From Trichosphaerium sp. ATCC 40318 (taxonomy: Eukaryota; Discosea; Flabellinia; Trichosidae): DNA of 64,000 nucleotides. A program made the position numbers and the translations under genes. The notes under the pieces were generated by a model that searched no databases, was not told where the DNA came from, and saw only the letters and a program-made list of their open reading frames with translations. How positions within the stretch are numbered: position 1 is the first letter of the stretch; every line of letters starts with the position of its first letter. The DNA is taken from the NCBI GenBank assembly GCA_038496445.1, contig JALMLS010000374.1, positions 1 through 64,000 of the forward strand, written 5' to 3'. Shown piece after piece: positions 34,780-46,463 of this stretch.

Positions 34780-36075
34780 ATGCTTCAGTCATCTAACGAG
34801 CTATCAGGGTATGTTTTGTATATTTTGACCCGTGCACGTTTTTTTTCATACTTCTTTGTTTTATCGTATTCGCCATTTATTGTACCAATACGCATTTCTA
34901 GGCCACTGGAATTGCTTTGGCTACCAACAGAAATTATATTTTGTATTCTGGCGTTTTTGGGCAGGAAATGCCGTATATCTGCCACGTTTGTTTGTAAACT
35001 CTTTTCTACAATCATTTTAGAGCATTTGGGGTATTTAACGGTGACAGTCAAGTCAAGAGAAAATCTAGTCACGCTGGGTGGTAGTCCTCTTTTAAAAAAT
35101 ACGAAAATAGTTATTCATTACGATTTTATAACGACTTACGATGAATGGCTTCAAGAAATGGCTGGTGTCCATACAATTGATATTTCTTGGGCAAGGTTAA
35201 CAGATAAAGGAGTTGAAGCACTCTCTGGGGTTCACACTATTAACCTAGCAAAGACAGTTATTACAGACAAAGGACTTGCAGCACTCTCTGGAGTACACAC
35301 TATTAATTTAACTGATTGTGAAAATATCAGTGACAAAGGTATCATTGCCATTTCAGGTAGTGTACAGAAAATACTGCTTGACCAATGTGACATTACAGAT
35401 AAAAGTGTAAGAGCACTAACAAATGCAACTGCAATATCTTTTGGTGATTGTAAGAGAATTACAGATGAAGGAGTAAAGTATCTGTTAACACGAAATCAAA
35501 CAACAAACAAACTTAAACAAATTGATCTTGCTTTGCACTCAAATATCAAACAATGTGTTGAAACTTTTGGCTGGTATACCTTGTGTAGGGCTTGCTCATT
35601 GTTTCCAAATAACAGATGATGTTATACAATGTCTTGTAGGTGCACAGCATATTAACTTGAATTATTGTAGATCTGTAACAAATGACGGGATAAAACAATT
35701 GGCAGATGTAAAACGGATTGATATTTCAAAAATTAATTGTGTTGATGATAGTACTTTAAAGGCACTTGCTGGAGTACATACAATCTTTCTTGATTATACG
35801 TCTGTGACAGATGAAGGTTTAAGATACTTGGGTGGTGTTAAAGTTATAAGTCTTCAATACTGTAAGCACATAAGTGACAAAGGAGTGAGCAGTCTATTGG
35901 TGCACAGAAATTAGTTCTATCAGGCTGCGCACAAATCACAGATGATGCAGTTGTTAATTTAACAAGCCTTGCTGAAATTGTTTATTTTAAAACTCAAATA
36001 ACAAAGAAAATGATTGATTATCTACAATGCAAAGCAACCACCAATAACATAACTACTGAGTTCATTAATTGGTGA
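34780..36075 (+). pseudogene. F-box/LRR copy 2, frameshifted
   Basis: Exon 1 (MLQSSNELSG, 34780-34811) splices through a GTATGT...TTTCTAG intron to PLELLWLPTEIIFCILAFLG, the same gene structure as copies 1 and 3. Compared with copy 3 it lacks about 50 residues after the F-box region, has lost two bases near 35530-35555 (unit starting KLKQIDL) and one base near 35900 (KGVSSL). Downstream frames recover the family sequence (AQITDDAVVNLTSLAEIVYF) to a stop at 36073-36075. None of the shifts is in a homopolymer, so decay rather than sequence error is likely. Its 3' end overlaps the convergent gene ending at 36018. Confidence 0.75.
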
Positions 36076-36700
36076 TATTGTATTTGCTCTGGCACTTTTG
36101 TACTTCTATGGAGGTATGGTTCAACTTTTTGGCTTTTGATAAGAAATAAGATCGTTTGTGTACTTTGTAATAGCGGTTTGTCTAAAAGTTGAAAGCAGTT
36201 ACTTGTCATTTCAAATAAAGTTTCTGTTTTCAGCAGTATTGGTCTGTACTTACCAGGTATATCTTTAACCTCAATTATTAAAGATGCAGATGTGTCTGTA
36301 CCTCTGTTGTTGCCACACAAAAGTACCCATCTGGCTTTGACGAAAGCATCTTGATTTTCTTTTTTTTCATTCTCATTACTTTCTTTTGGATCTTCAACAT
36401 TTATTATTCTTCCAGTGCTTAAGAGCATCACCAAGAGACCTTTAAAACACTTAGAACTAACGCACAACAAAAAACTATTTCAAATCTTAACATAACTTTG
36501 CTGATATGTCTGTATATTCCGCTGGAATTCCAGGCGTTTGAAGAAACTAGCTGACCAACCATAGTCTGACATTACCGCACCTGGCACGCACAGATCAACA
36601 GATGGCAAGCAACAATCATCCCACTTCCCGCCCTTGAAAAAGGGACTTTTTCTGATCCAAAAAACCTGCATTTATTGAAAACTGAATTTGTGGATCCATT
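36018..36700 (-). CDS. Unrecognised split gene
   Basis: Open exons on the minus strand: SPFFKGGKWDDCCLPSVDLC...GWSASFFKRLEFQRN (36480-36671), then KCFKGLLVMLLSTGRIINVE, KARWVLLCGNNRGTDTSASL and, after a GTAAGT...CTTTTAG intron, DKPLLQSTQTILFLIKSQKV to a stop at 36018. Joining frames between the first two exons is not resolved and the ATG is not secure (36740-36770 is open but starts GTG). No family recognised. Confidence 0.35.
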
Positions 36701-36993
36701 TTTTTGCATAAATAGCACGTGTACAAGATATAAATCCTTACTCGTGTGTTGCGTTTGAGCCACCGAGACGTTAGTATTCCTCCAAACCTGTCTTGTTGCT
36801 TGCTCTGTCTCTTGTTGGTTCTAACCTAGATTGTCGTCTAACGTGAAAGATTGGGTTCTATTAGACGCCAGTTTTTTACCATGAAAACTAAGTGTATCAT
36901 TTCCCGACTTGCTTCAACAGATTTTCCGTTTCTAGTAAATACGACGCAAAGTCACGTGTCAAAAGCGATGATGTCGCGTATTAACCACTACGC

Positions 36994-37000
36994 TATATAA
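36994..37000 (+). promoter_or_regulatory. TATA-like element upstream of USP gene
   Basis: TATATAA 214 bp before the ATG at 37214; a CACGTG lies about 40 bp further upstream (36953). The long spacing implies a leader or leader intron. Confidence 0.3.
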
Positions 37001-37213
37001 AACGTATTAACACACTCACTCTGGAGTATGGTGGAACCTTATACGACAATGAAAGCGAAAATAGCAACGCTCCAATGATCCTAATAAAGGAATAATTGGT
37101 TTCTTAGCTTTAGCAGAAAGCTGTTTCACAAGGCCGTTGTTCGAAACGCTTAACGGCACTACTGAACAATAAACATAAAACAAACAAACACAACACACAA
37201 GACAACAACTCAA

Positions 37214-38295
37214 ATGGTAAACTGGCTAGTAGCAGTAGATGAATCAAAATTCGCCCAATGGGCCTTCAACATGGTAAAAGCTTTTTTTGTTGCCTTTCTA
37301 CGCACGTGCAGATATAATCCTAACCCTTGTTTAGGCTATCGCGATGATGGACTTAAAGAACGATAAATTATTTCTTTACAAGGCGGCTCTCCCTTCAAAC
37401 ACACTTCTCTCACTTGTTCCAACAGCAGAGTTTCTAACAGAACACCGTAAAACTGAGGTACGCTTTTTCAGAGTTTTTTTTTTGTCTAAGAAAAACGCAC
37501 CACGTGATATCTTTCTTCAAACAGACGAATGGCTAACAAACATTTTTCTTGCTGGAACGTTTACTTATTTTTTGTAGACTCACACGTGCAAGAGAGTACT
37601 TCAGTTTTATTTCGAGAAAGCGAAGAAAGCCGGTACAGTAGCAGAACTCCTAATAGGATGGACCAAGCACCCAGGCGACGGTATTTGCCAGGTATGTAAA
37701 AGAAAATCACGTGATAAAAAAGGTATCTAACTAAAATGATATCAAAAAGGCTGTCACAACAAAGAATATTGGTCACCTTGTATTAGGACGAAGAGATGCG
37801 ACAAGCTTGACACGGTTAGTGTTTTTTGTCCTTTGATGAACTTCTGTGCGCTAATCATTAGTTTTTAGAGTTTTTATTGGTTCAACAACTAAGTACTGTC
37901 TGGAGAACGCTGATTGCAATGTCATTGTTGCAAAGAAGCCTTATGGTCCTGTCGAATTACACCTTACATCTCTTGCAAAGGTGATAGAGCTTGAAGAGGA
38001 AGAGCGAGAGAGAAGGGTACAGGAAGACCATTAATAATATGAGAAGTATTTAAAGGTGTTTAGATACAAGAGGAAAAACAACTCATTGCCAACGAGCAAA
38101 AAGAGAGACAAGAAACCTTAAAAGCAGTAAAGGAAGCTGAAGAGGAAGAACGTTGTAGAAGGATTTCGGAAGAATACGCCAAAGAGCTAAAGGATGAGGT
38201 ACAATATTGAAAAGAAAACTCTTATCTTTTTTTTTTGAAACTAACAAGAACTTGCACAGCCTGTCATAACAATATACGAATGGAACCGCTATTAA
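37214..38295 (+). CDS. Universal stress protein domain with charged coiled-coil tail
   Basis: UspA fold: MVNWLVAVDESKFAQWAFNM, AIAMMDLKNDKLFLYKAALP, then the ATP-loop-like segment HLVLGRRDATSLTRVFIGST with TKYCLENADCNVIVAKK, matching the G-x2-G-x9-G-S/T signature in relaxed form. After the domain a highly charged helix (ELEEEERERR, NEQKERQETLKAVKEAEEEE) runs to a hydrophobic end EWNRY at 38295. Typical USPs are about 150 residues; the extra tail of about 70 is unusual. At least six introns, four of which contain CACGTG (37302, 37500, 37583, 37709). Confidence 0.8.
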
Positions 38296-38851
38296 CGCAC
38301 TGAACCACCTCTTTTGAAACGAATCAATAACTTTAAACTTTATGAACTGTAAATAAACAACCACATTTTAATTCTTTGGCATTTGAGTTAAGTGAAAGCA
38401 ATTTTTGGACGTGGCTTTGTATGGTTCTAGGTTTATGGTACATTTTGTATCTTCCAATGATGCCATACATATTAATTTAGTCAGTGCACAAACGGATAAT
38501 GATCTTACCAATGAACAGCCGTAGAAATAACATACAATCAACATTTGGTCTAGTGGAATTGCCGGCGCGTGACGTTATCAATGTTTGCCTGAGTTTTCAT
38601 ATGAAAAACAAAAAGGAGTATACCGTCAAACTGCTCACAATTACGATTGTATTATTTCACGTGCATCATGTGGGTATAATGGAGAAAGCTGTGTGACAGG
38701 GCATGTGTAATGTTCACGTGATTTTATCAAGTTCACGTGAATTTCGTATGAGTTTTAAGAATATTCACAACATCTTTGCATTAGCTCAACAACATAATCA
38801 AACATCTTACACAACGATAACAACAGCTAACTAAAAAACAAACTACTTACA
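38296..38851. other. Intergenic with clustered CACGTG
   Basis: Three CACGTG sites (about 38658, 38713, 38734), two within TTCACGTGA(A/T)TT, lie within 200 bp upstream of the orphan at 38852. A 70-residue open stretch here has no convincing sequence. Confidence 0.45.
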
Positions 38852-39334
38852 ATGGGCAAAAATAAAAGCATCCTAGAAAAAAACCTCGGCAGAAAAACAA
38901 AAGTGGAGATTGATAAAAACCCAATCACCGTCTTGCTCATCACTTCATTGAAATCAGACAAAAAAACACTCGCTCCTGAAACCCCTACAATACCATGCCC
39001 TGTTCCACGTAAATACAAAGATGGGTATTGCGGATTGATTGTATACGAAAGCAAAAAGACTATTGTTATCGCGTGCAGGGGTAAGTACTGCCCGCGTGTC
39101 AGACGTTTGGTAGCACACGAGAACCTCTTAGACAAATGCCGAAAACAAAAGATAATAAACCCAAAAACTGAATTATATACCGTTAGTGGGTGGTCTATAA
39201 AGCCAGACAGCACTTTTGGGTATAACTCGAACTCATGCAATAGACATGGCATATGCACTAATGGAAAAAAAGAATTGGCAAAATGGGAGCAGGAGTTGAT
39301 CCATTCTGTATTTCAAAAGCGAAAAGCTCATTAG
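38852..39334 (+). CDS. Intronless orphan, 160 aa, basic
   Basis: Uninterrupted frame MGKNKSILEKNLGRKTKVEI to VFQKRKAH. Contains cysteines in CPVPRKYKDGYCGL, ACRGKYCPR, CRKQ and NSCNRHGICTNG, which could chelate zinc. No signal peptide and no TM. The three CACGTG motifs upstream suggest an active promoter. Composition is less AT-biased in coding than neighbours. No family recognised. Confidence 0.5.
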   Translation: MGKNKSILEKNLGRKTKVEIDKNPITVLLITSLKSDKKTLAPETPTIPCPVPRKYKDGYCGLIVYESKKTIVIACRGKYCPRVRRLVAHENLLDKCRKQKIINPKTELYTVSGWSIKPDSTFGYNSNSCNRHGICTNGKKELAKWEQELIHSVFQKRKAH

Positions 39335-39950
39335 CTAGGAGCTGAGTTGCTTCGTGAAAACAACTGTAGATAGAAGCGCAATAAAAAGAAATATTTCACC
39401 CTTGTTTTTCTAATAAGAACTCCATTGTAAAGTCACCTTTTGCTTAGGGTTACTAGCGCAGAAGATTATAGCAAGTGACAATCCCTGAATGTTTATGTTG
39501 TCTGAAATGTTTCTGTTAGACACGATAACATCTCTGTTACAATTACTGTACCATATCACAAAAATCCAAATAAACAATCCTTACATTCTCAAAAATTCTT
39601 GCAACTTGCTAGGTGATGTGGTTGTAGAAGCGGCTGGTTGTTTAGTAGAAAACGCGGTTGTAGGTACATTCGTTGGTGGAGGCGTTGTTGGTGGAGTGGT
39701 TGGAGCTTGATTTAGTATCATTAGAATCAGAATTATGACGGTACAAATAGTATTTTACCGGCGTTTGATAAGCGGGGTGTAACAACTTCGGTGAGTAGCA
39801 GTTCAATCAATGACAGATTACGATAGAAAAGTTATTTAATGTGGTGTAATTTATTGATTTGTACAAGAGATTAATCCAATAAATGGGATGGGTCTGGCTA
39901 CATTGATCCAGGTAGGGTCGCAGCGACATGGAGTCTCCTCCAATGTTGGA
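39335..39950. other. Mostly non-coding; Thr/Pro ORF on minus strand
   Basis: The minus strand at about 39590-39725 encodes a Thr/Pro-rich stretch (NQAPTTPPTTPPPTNVPTTA) resembling a mucin-like stalk; only 46 codons after an ATG. Nothing else supported. Confidence 0.3.
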
Positions 39951-39962
39951 CTAACAAGAACA

Positions 39963-40206
39963 AGTGAATCTAATTGAACAAAGACTCAAATTCTTCCTAA
40001 CCACAAATATTATCGATAGTGCTTTCTCTGACATATGTAGTTGCATTCTTTTGTGTAGTAACGTGGCTATGAACACGAGTTCAAACTTTGTAAACCCTGG
40101 TGAAAGTTTAAGCGCCAGGCACAAGATACAAGAACTAATTGAAGCTTTCTTTGGTAACAATAAGATAATCGCTAGCATTGTCTTCGTATTGCCATTGATA
40201 TTTTAA
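39963..40206 (+). CDS. Doubtful short ORF
   Basis: Open frame containing MNTSSNFVNPGESLSARHKI-QELIEAFFGNNK and a hydrophobic end. No homologue recognised; the lack of a stop over 80 codons is the only support. Confidence 0.2.
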
Positions 40207-40321
40207 ACAGACACAAAGGTGAATGTGAAGGATTTTTTAATAAGTCATTGCTACATAAATTAATGTTACATGGGACAGTACAGATCCTGCAGGAGTACAG
40301 AAATTTACAAAAAACCAGGTT

Positions 40322-40400
40322 AAAACGATTTTTATTTTCTTATCATGCTGATAGCTTTTACCAATATTGGTTGTACATACATCACCGGTCATGGAATTCC
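40322..40400 (+). pseudogene. Fragment of a 2OG-Fe(II) oxygenase gene
   Basis: Closely matches (about 90% by eye) the minus-strand sequence at 12596-12670: the end of an oxygenase intron (TTTTCTTATCATGCTGATAG) and the next exon start, AFTNIGCTYITGHGI. After this the frame departs and stops near the F-box/LRR 3' end. It is oriented opposite to the adjacent F-box/LRR copy 3. Because intron sequence is conserved, it arose by DNA-level duplication, not via mRNA. Confidence 0.75.
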
Positions 40401-40424
40401 GCTTCATTTGTGGAGACAACATGC

Positions 40425-41852
40425 TTAAAAATCAGGCCAAAAGTTTGCAACTCGTGCTTTACATCCTAGATAATCAATCATTTTCTGTGTTATTTCAGTG
40501 CCCGCACAATCAATTTCATCAAGGCTTGTTAAATTAACCACTCCATCATCGGTTATTTGTGAGCAGCTTTCTATATCCATTTTCTTAACACCAACAAGAC
40601 TGTTCACTCCTTTGTCTGTTATATGCCTGCAATTGTAAAGACTTATGACTTTAACACTGACCAAGTATCTTAAACCTTCATCTGTAATGTATGTTTCATC
40701 AAGAAAGATTGTATGTACTCCAGCAAGAGCCTTTAAAGTACTGTCATCGACACAATCAAGATATGAAATATCAATGGCTTTTACACCTGCCAATTGTTTT
40801 ATCCCATCATTTGTCACAGACGTACAACCAACCAAGTAAATATGTTGTACACCTACCAAACATGATAGAGTATCATCTGTTAGTTGCTTAAATCTACCAA
40901 TCTCAATAAAAGGTATACCAGCCAAAAGTTGCAACACATGGTTTGATAGTAGATTGCAGCCATCAAGTACAATTTTTTTAAGTTTGTTTGTTGTTTGATT
41001 TCGTGTTAGCAGATACTTTACTCCTTCATCTGTAATTCTCTTACATCTACGAAAAGATATTGCAGTTGCATTTGTTAGTGCTCTTACACTTTTATCTGTA
41101 ATGTCACATTCATCAAGTTGTATCTTGTGTACACTACCTGAAATGGCAATGATACCTTTGTCACTGATATTACTGCAACATGATAAATTAATAGTATGGA
41201 CCCCAGAGAGTGCTGCAAGTCCTTTATCTGTTACATCTGTCCCTGTTAGATTAATAGTGTGAACCCCAGAGAGTGCTTCAAGTCCTTTATCTGTTATTCT
41301 TGCGCCTGAAACATCAATTGTATGGATACCAGCAAGTTCTTGAACCCATTCATCTTTTATAATTAGTGAATGAATACCATGAAGAGATTTAAAACTGCAT
41401 TTACTTGTTTGTAAATGATGTACCCCTGAAATATGCTCTAACATAGTATCTGTTAAGGAAATAAAATCCTTTAATTCGAGGTGATGTACACCAGAAAGAG
41501 TTTTAAAGTCATCATCACCCATTCTAAAATTGCCATGAATAACTATTTTTGTATTTTTTAAAAGAGGACTTGCACACAGCATGACTAGATTTTCCCTTGA
41601 CTTGACAGTCACCGTTAAATACCCCAAATGCTCTAAAATGACTGTAGAAAAGAGTTTACAAACAAACGTGGCAGATATACGGCATTTCTTGCCCAAAAAC
41701 GCCAGAATACAAAATATAATTTCTGTTGGTAGCCAAAGCAATTCTAATGGCCTATGAATACGATTAGACAAGGTTCAGGAAGGAAGAATAAAAACCTTGT
41801 GCATAGCTGAGAAAACGTACTGTTGAGGGCTATTTGTAGATTTATTTATCAT
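40425..41852 (-). CDS. F-box/LRR protein, copy 3 (intact)
   Basis: Exon 1 (41821-41852, MINKSTNSPQQ) joins by a 69-nt GTACGT...TTCATAG intron to PLELLWLPTEIIFCILAFLG and about 14 leucine-rich units (GVHTINLTGTDVTDKGLAAL type), ending RVANFWPDF. Most similar to copy 1 and copy 2, so these three form a recent family. Expected role: adaptor of an SCF-type ubiquitin ligase, target unknown. The unit EHISGVHHLQTSKCSFKSLH is shorter than the corresponding region of copy 1. Confidence 0.82.
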
Positions 41853-42326
41853 ACTTTATGTACTTCTTAACAGGTGCTAGCACGTTGTACTATTGTATGT
41901 TTGCTTAAAGTTACCATACCTTAATGCCGACACTCTTTCCCTGTGTTTTTTTGGAACAAGGTGCACTGCTAGCTTCTACTTTACTATGTAGTTGGTGACT
42001 ACCCCAAGGGGCAGTAAAAAATAATACCGTAGCAATAATATTTACAGCAACAACCCACGTGTACAGTAAAAGTCGTCTCGAATAGAAAGAAAAAAAACAG
42101 CAAAGGTAAAAGAAGGAGATAAAAGAAATTGTTTTGACTGGACATGCCTGGAGACTATAAATAGATATACATCTTGCCTATTGCGTATACAAAACCTTGA
42201 AAGAGATTCAGTGTACAGGTTATAAGTACAGAAGATCAACGGTTCGGGAGATTTTGACGTTTCCGTTGTGCCATCTAATTGAAACATACTTCTTTTCAGT
42301 AAGGTTGCATTTATTAAATGTAGTTG
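41853..42326. other. Intergenic, doubtful ORF
   Basis: A minus-strand open frame (42042-42287, MFQLDGTTETSKSPEPLIFC) has an ATG but no recognisable feature and is probably chance. One CACGTG near 42057. Confidence 0.3.
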
Positions 42327-43597
42327 CTAAGGGTACATTGCCTTTAACAAGGCGTCAAGTTGATTTCTAACTGCCTTTGGACACTTGATAACACTTAAAC
42401 CACCTTGTGCAACAGGAGTAACACAAGTGTAATACTTAACAGTACGAGAAGTTACACCTTCATACCAAGCAACTGTTTTCTTACCAAATATAGCGATATC
42501 ATCTTCTAACATAAACATAACACGCATTGATCTATCTCCATATGTGTACTTAAACTTAGATACCTTGTATATCTCGTCTACAGCTCTTACATTCATGTTT
42601 GTAGCAAGCCTCATATTCTTCGTATTCTTTAATAAAGCGATAAATCGTCCACGTGTTAGCAATGTTTTTCTATTTTTAACCAAATGTATCGTAGATATTT
42701 TGATAAAATGAACAATCTGCTTCACCTTGAGCGTCGCCATTGTAGCTGTTGTCATTACTTTACTTTTAAGGGAGGCTATCCTAGCAGCAGGCGTAAAAGC
42801 GAAAGCAATCAATGCATCCATTCCTACATATCCAATAAACTTGCAAACTGCGTGAGGTTTCTCAGCTGAGTTCAGATTTCTATAATTAGAAATATGTGTT
42901 TCAAAGAATTTCTTGATATTCGGTATACCATACTTCAATATACCATCCAACCTCTGTCCGTCGCTCTTCCAACGCGTTTTAATAATGTTACGGTAATGTT
43001 TTGAAAAAGGAGCAGCTAGCGTATATCCAATACTCTTGATATCGCGAACAAATGTTGCAAACCAGTTTTTTTGAAATCTAATAAACGCTCCAAAAAGTTT
43101 TGGAGAATCCCTGATTAATAGCGGTAATTGCGATAAAGATGTATAAGCACCTTGTCGCGCGCCTGCAAGACAAGTTGATACCTGCATTGTGAATATCTCT
43201 TGAGGAGTAGCATACCTAGGACCAGCTGAAGCAAAAACAGTCAGTTTTTTGTTGCATTGAAAGCTTGTATACGAGTACCTCCTGCTATTGCCATACATTG
43301 CCTCATTAGCAAAGATGCATGAACGAACATAACCTTCTTCGATCCAAGCGCGTTCTTGTGCCTTTGTTCGACCATTCTCACCTCCGAGACGTAAAGTGGT
43401 TTACCCCTAAGCGTATGCGTCTTTGTTTTCAAAAACTCAACCTTATCGCTTTGCGATAAAATGTACGGGTTCTTATGCTTCGTCAATTCGTGTAGGCTTT
43501 TATAAATGTACACATTTCTTGTTGGCTTTGTTATGCACGCTGTATGTGCTAACAATACTACAGACAACAAAACTAGAGCTTGACTAGCTAATGCCAT
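42327..43597 (-). CDS. Secreted protein of unknown family, requires one -1 frame change
   Basis: Signal peptide MALASQALVLLSVVLLAHTA, then a basic region (KPTRNVYIYKSLHELTKHKN) to residue 118, where the frame stops at 43241. The -1 frame continues without interruption (LTVFASAGPRYATPQEIFTM) for about 300 more residues to 42327, through DGQRLDGILKYGIPNIKKFF, ALIAFAFTPAARIASLKSKV and RSMRVMFMLEDDIAIFGKK. The junction is A-AAA-AAC-TGA (43241-43250 on minus), either a missing A in a homopolymer, a mutation, or a slippery site. No introns, no family recognised; the mature protein is strongly basic. Confidence 0.55.
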
Positions 43598-44299
43598 AGT
43601 TGCAGGAAAGTTTGGCAGCTTTTTTGGCGAAGGTCCTGCTTAATGTGGTACCAAAAAAGATGTTCACTTTCCTTATTCGCTTATTCCAGGTTTGCAATTT
43701 TCTATTAATTCAGTTATTGGTCCGTGATCTTATAGTCTATTGGGATGTTATTATGTCCAGTTTCACGAGAAAGTGTCCGAAAAAACGCGTTGGGTCGAAC
43801 AGCTGTGTTGCGAGTTTTATGCCTTAGTTAAGCTATAAAAGCTGAAGAAACTTCGCGTGTGGCATAAGGTGCACAAAACTCGCTCTACAGGTTTTATTTC
43901 CCTTTTGATTAAAATTCCTCTGCTGGCGCTCTAATTGATATAGTAGTACTCTATGCGCGTAGTAGTAGTGTATAAAGCATAGAGTAATACGGACATCCTC
44001 GAAACCTATTCAAGAAGTCACTCGAATTTTATATACACCACGAGAGCCATACACTTACTAGAAACGCTCATTTAATCTCTTGTAACATGTTCATGTAATA
44101 AACATTAAACTATTTACACAAGCATGTCACAACATCTCTTTCACCCAATGACAGGAAATTCGCACAATTTTAGGCTTATTTGCCGGAAAGCGACCAATTT
44201 TCAGCTTTTCGAAGAAAAACATACATGTTTACGTGGATACATATGTCTTCGGACAACAAATGAAATGTCACCAGATAGGTTTATTTTAAAATCTTTACA
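43598..44299. other. Intergenic, nothing recognised
   Basis: A plus-strand open frame at 43600-43827 begins 3 bp from the divergent secreted-gene start and is probably leader sequence. No RNA gene or repeat seen. Confidence 0.4.
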
Positions 44300-46175
44300 C
44301 TAATCTATTACTTTTAAAACTGTATGTATTGTATTTCCTCTCCTAAGTTTCTTTTCGTACTCAAAGTTTCTCTCATTGTGCTTTGGGCATCCTTTTTCTT
44401 TGTAAGAAGCAAGACGAGTTTCATACTCCTCTGGATGCCTTGTATAAAGTCATTTTTCATAAAAACAATTTAATTGCTTTTTGACGTACTTGGCTTTGCA
44501 GTGTCTATACAGATCGCTGAGGGTCATAAACCGTTTTCTGTCAATATCGCACATGTAATGCTTATAATTTTGCATATGATGGCATCCTACATTTACTACC
44601 AAATGACATTTTGGACATTCTTGTTTGTCAGTTGCGTAGTAATGTCTACCACGTTTTTTCTTAAGTCTTATACTCTTTGTTATGTTATGCTTTTGACCTT
44701 GTTTAACCTTTGATATTAATACAAGAAGCCTTTCATGCTTTGATTTCAAGTGTTGTTGTAAATGAGCATAGCGTTTGAATCCTAAAAACAAGTTTTAAAA
44801 AAAAGGTATTAGGGTTTTTGTTCTGCTTTGCAATAGTTTAAGATCTCGCCTTTATTCGCCCTATGGATTTAAACACGTACGTTTAACACAATGACGACAT
44901 TTATACTTCCTTACTGTAGTAATATGCTGCCTCAATTGAGCCTTTGTTGCAAACTTTTTCCCTGTTATTAAACACGTGAATGGTTTTTCAGGTTGTTCCT
45001 CAACAACTTTTCTTTTTCTATCTTGGATGCTCTGTAGTAACGATATAGATGTTTCATAACGCTTTAAAGAATAAAATATTAGAAAAAGAAATCCTCTAGG
45101 CGTTGTAACAATAAAGCACGTGCAAAAAAAACAATACCTTTCCAGTGTGAACATTGCAAAACGATTTTTTCAACGACCATTCAACAAAGATGCCTTGGTT
45201 CTTTTTTTTTATCTTCTCAAAGTCTGACATGAATACATCCTGAATATAACATACAGTAAATCTAACAAATCCACCATTACTAAGCCATGCTTTTACGTCT
45301 TCTTTCTTAGATTTTTCGCAATTAATAAAAAAAGTTGTATCATTTCTTATCTTGAACATTCTTCCAAAGTAGTACGATATTGGTGGTTCTATAATAGTTG
45401 TATCTTTGTCTTCTGGTAAGGTTGTTGCTTCAGGAAGTTTTTTGTTGTATCTGTTAAAATGGACATATTGTTCTTTGCGAAAACGATTTCGTTGAAAACT
45501 CGCTTTTAGTTTGTTTTCTTTGGCGTGCTTTTTAGCTATTTTTATAGCTTGAATGTTTGCTTCTGTCTCGCTTATCAATTTTTCTAATGTCTTAACACCT
45601 CCAAGAGGTTCATCGTGTACTTCCTCCAGAGGTAGAGATGGTAGTTCAGGAGAGAAAATTTCGTTGAGATTAAGTGAAACATCTTGGCAATTTACGTTTT
45701 TGAATGTTACTTTCAACGACGACAAAGGTGCCCCTGAAGAAGGCACAACTGATATAAGATAGTAACCATATTTTGTAGTTTGTATCTCACCAAAATTGGC
45801 ATTAAACCCTGTTGCAAAGTGTTAAAAAAAGCTCAAACTTTTTTTTTGGTAGCAGAATATGTTGACAAAAAAGACGCACGTGTGCCGTCAGGTGATGATG
45901 TAAGACCGAAGTGGTTTGGCGTTATGCTGTACTTTGAAAAAACACAATCTATACTTGCATTAGAGCCCACATGGCAAAACAGCGAAAAAAAAGTGTAATT
46001 TATTGTAAACGCGTTTCGAAAGTGTGATGGGTTTTATTACGCATGTTTGTACGTACCAGTGAGTGTTTTAGATACTCCAGATACGTTACAACCTTGTGGT
46101 GGTTTTGGTTGGCAGTTAATCCGCCAATGTTCTTTGTTGTTGATGCTAGGTTGTGTGCTTGCCGTTGTAGTCATA
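44300..46175 (-). CDS. Zinc-finger protein with divergent C2H2-like fingers
   Basis: Start MTTTASTQPSINNKEHWRIN; the N-terminal half (DCVFSKYSITPNHFGLTSSP, NANFGEIQTTKYGYYLISVV, YYFGRMFKIRNDTTFFINCE) may form a folded beta domain. C-terminal half: PFTCLITGKKFATKAQLRQH, YKCRHC, FKRYAHLQQHLKSKH, ECPKCHLVVN, YMCDIDRKRFMTLSDLYRHC, then a basic tail KGCPKHNERNFEYEKKLRRG to the stop at 44300. Likely nucleic-acid binding. Several introns; one splice near 45841 needs a one-base change in an A9 run. The plus strand opposite exon 2 is also open (45845-45998) but lacks a start and is taken as a shadow. Confidence 0.6.
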
Positions 46176-46463
46176 TTTAGTGAGTTCTGGGTTTAATTGT
46201 TACTTTCTAGTGCCAAGGGCATGCAAGACGGAAAAGAGTTCGAAGGTTTAAACGAATTTTGTGGATTTATTCAAGTTTTTTTTGTGACTTAAAATATCGT
46301 TACTTTTGACTTGTCGTAGCTGTGCGTCATCACGAAGATGTGTACCACTATTGCATGATATTGACAAGATTACAGCGCCGTTTATATTGTGCCACCACCA
46401 AAAGTACGGTTTCTAATGTCAATGAGCGCCTAGTAACCTATTCTACGCATAGGCAAAGTCGTC

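Noticed and set aside
38484-38696. 70-codon plus-strand frame starting MHKRIMILPM
   Set aside because: No neighbours, no splice partners, and it sits in a CACGTG-rich promoter-like region.
39489-39710. Gly/Val-rich plus-strand peptide (EAAGCLVENAVVGTFVGGGV)
   Set aside because: The opposite strand reads as a Thr/Pro-rich stretch, which is a more natural composition; neither is certain.
45780-45998. Plus-strand frame LVAEYVDKKDARVPSGDDVR
   Set aside because: It overlaps exon 2 of the zinc-finger gene on the minus strand, which has a start codon, donor and in-frame continuation; the plus frame has no convincing start.
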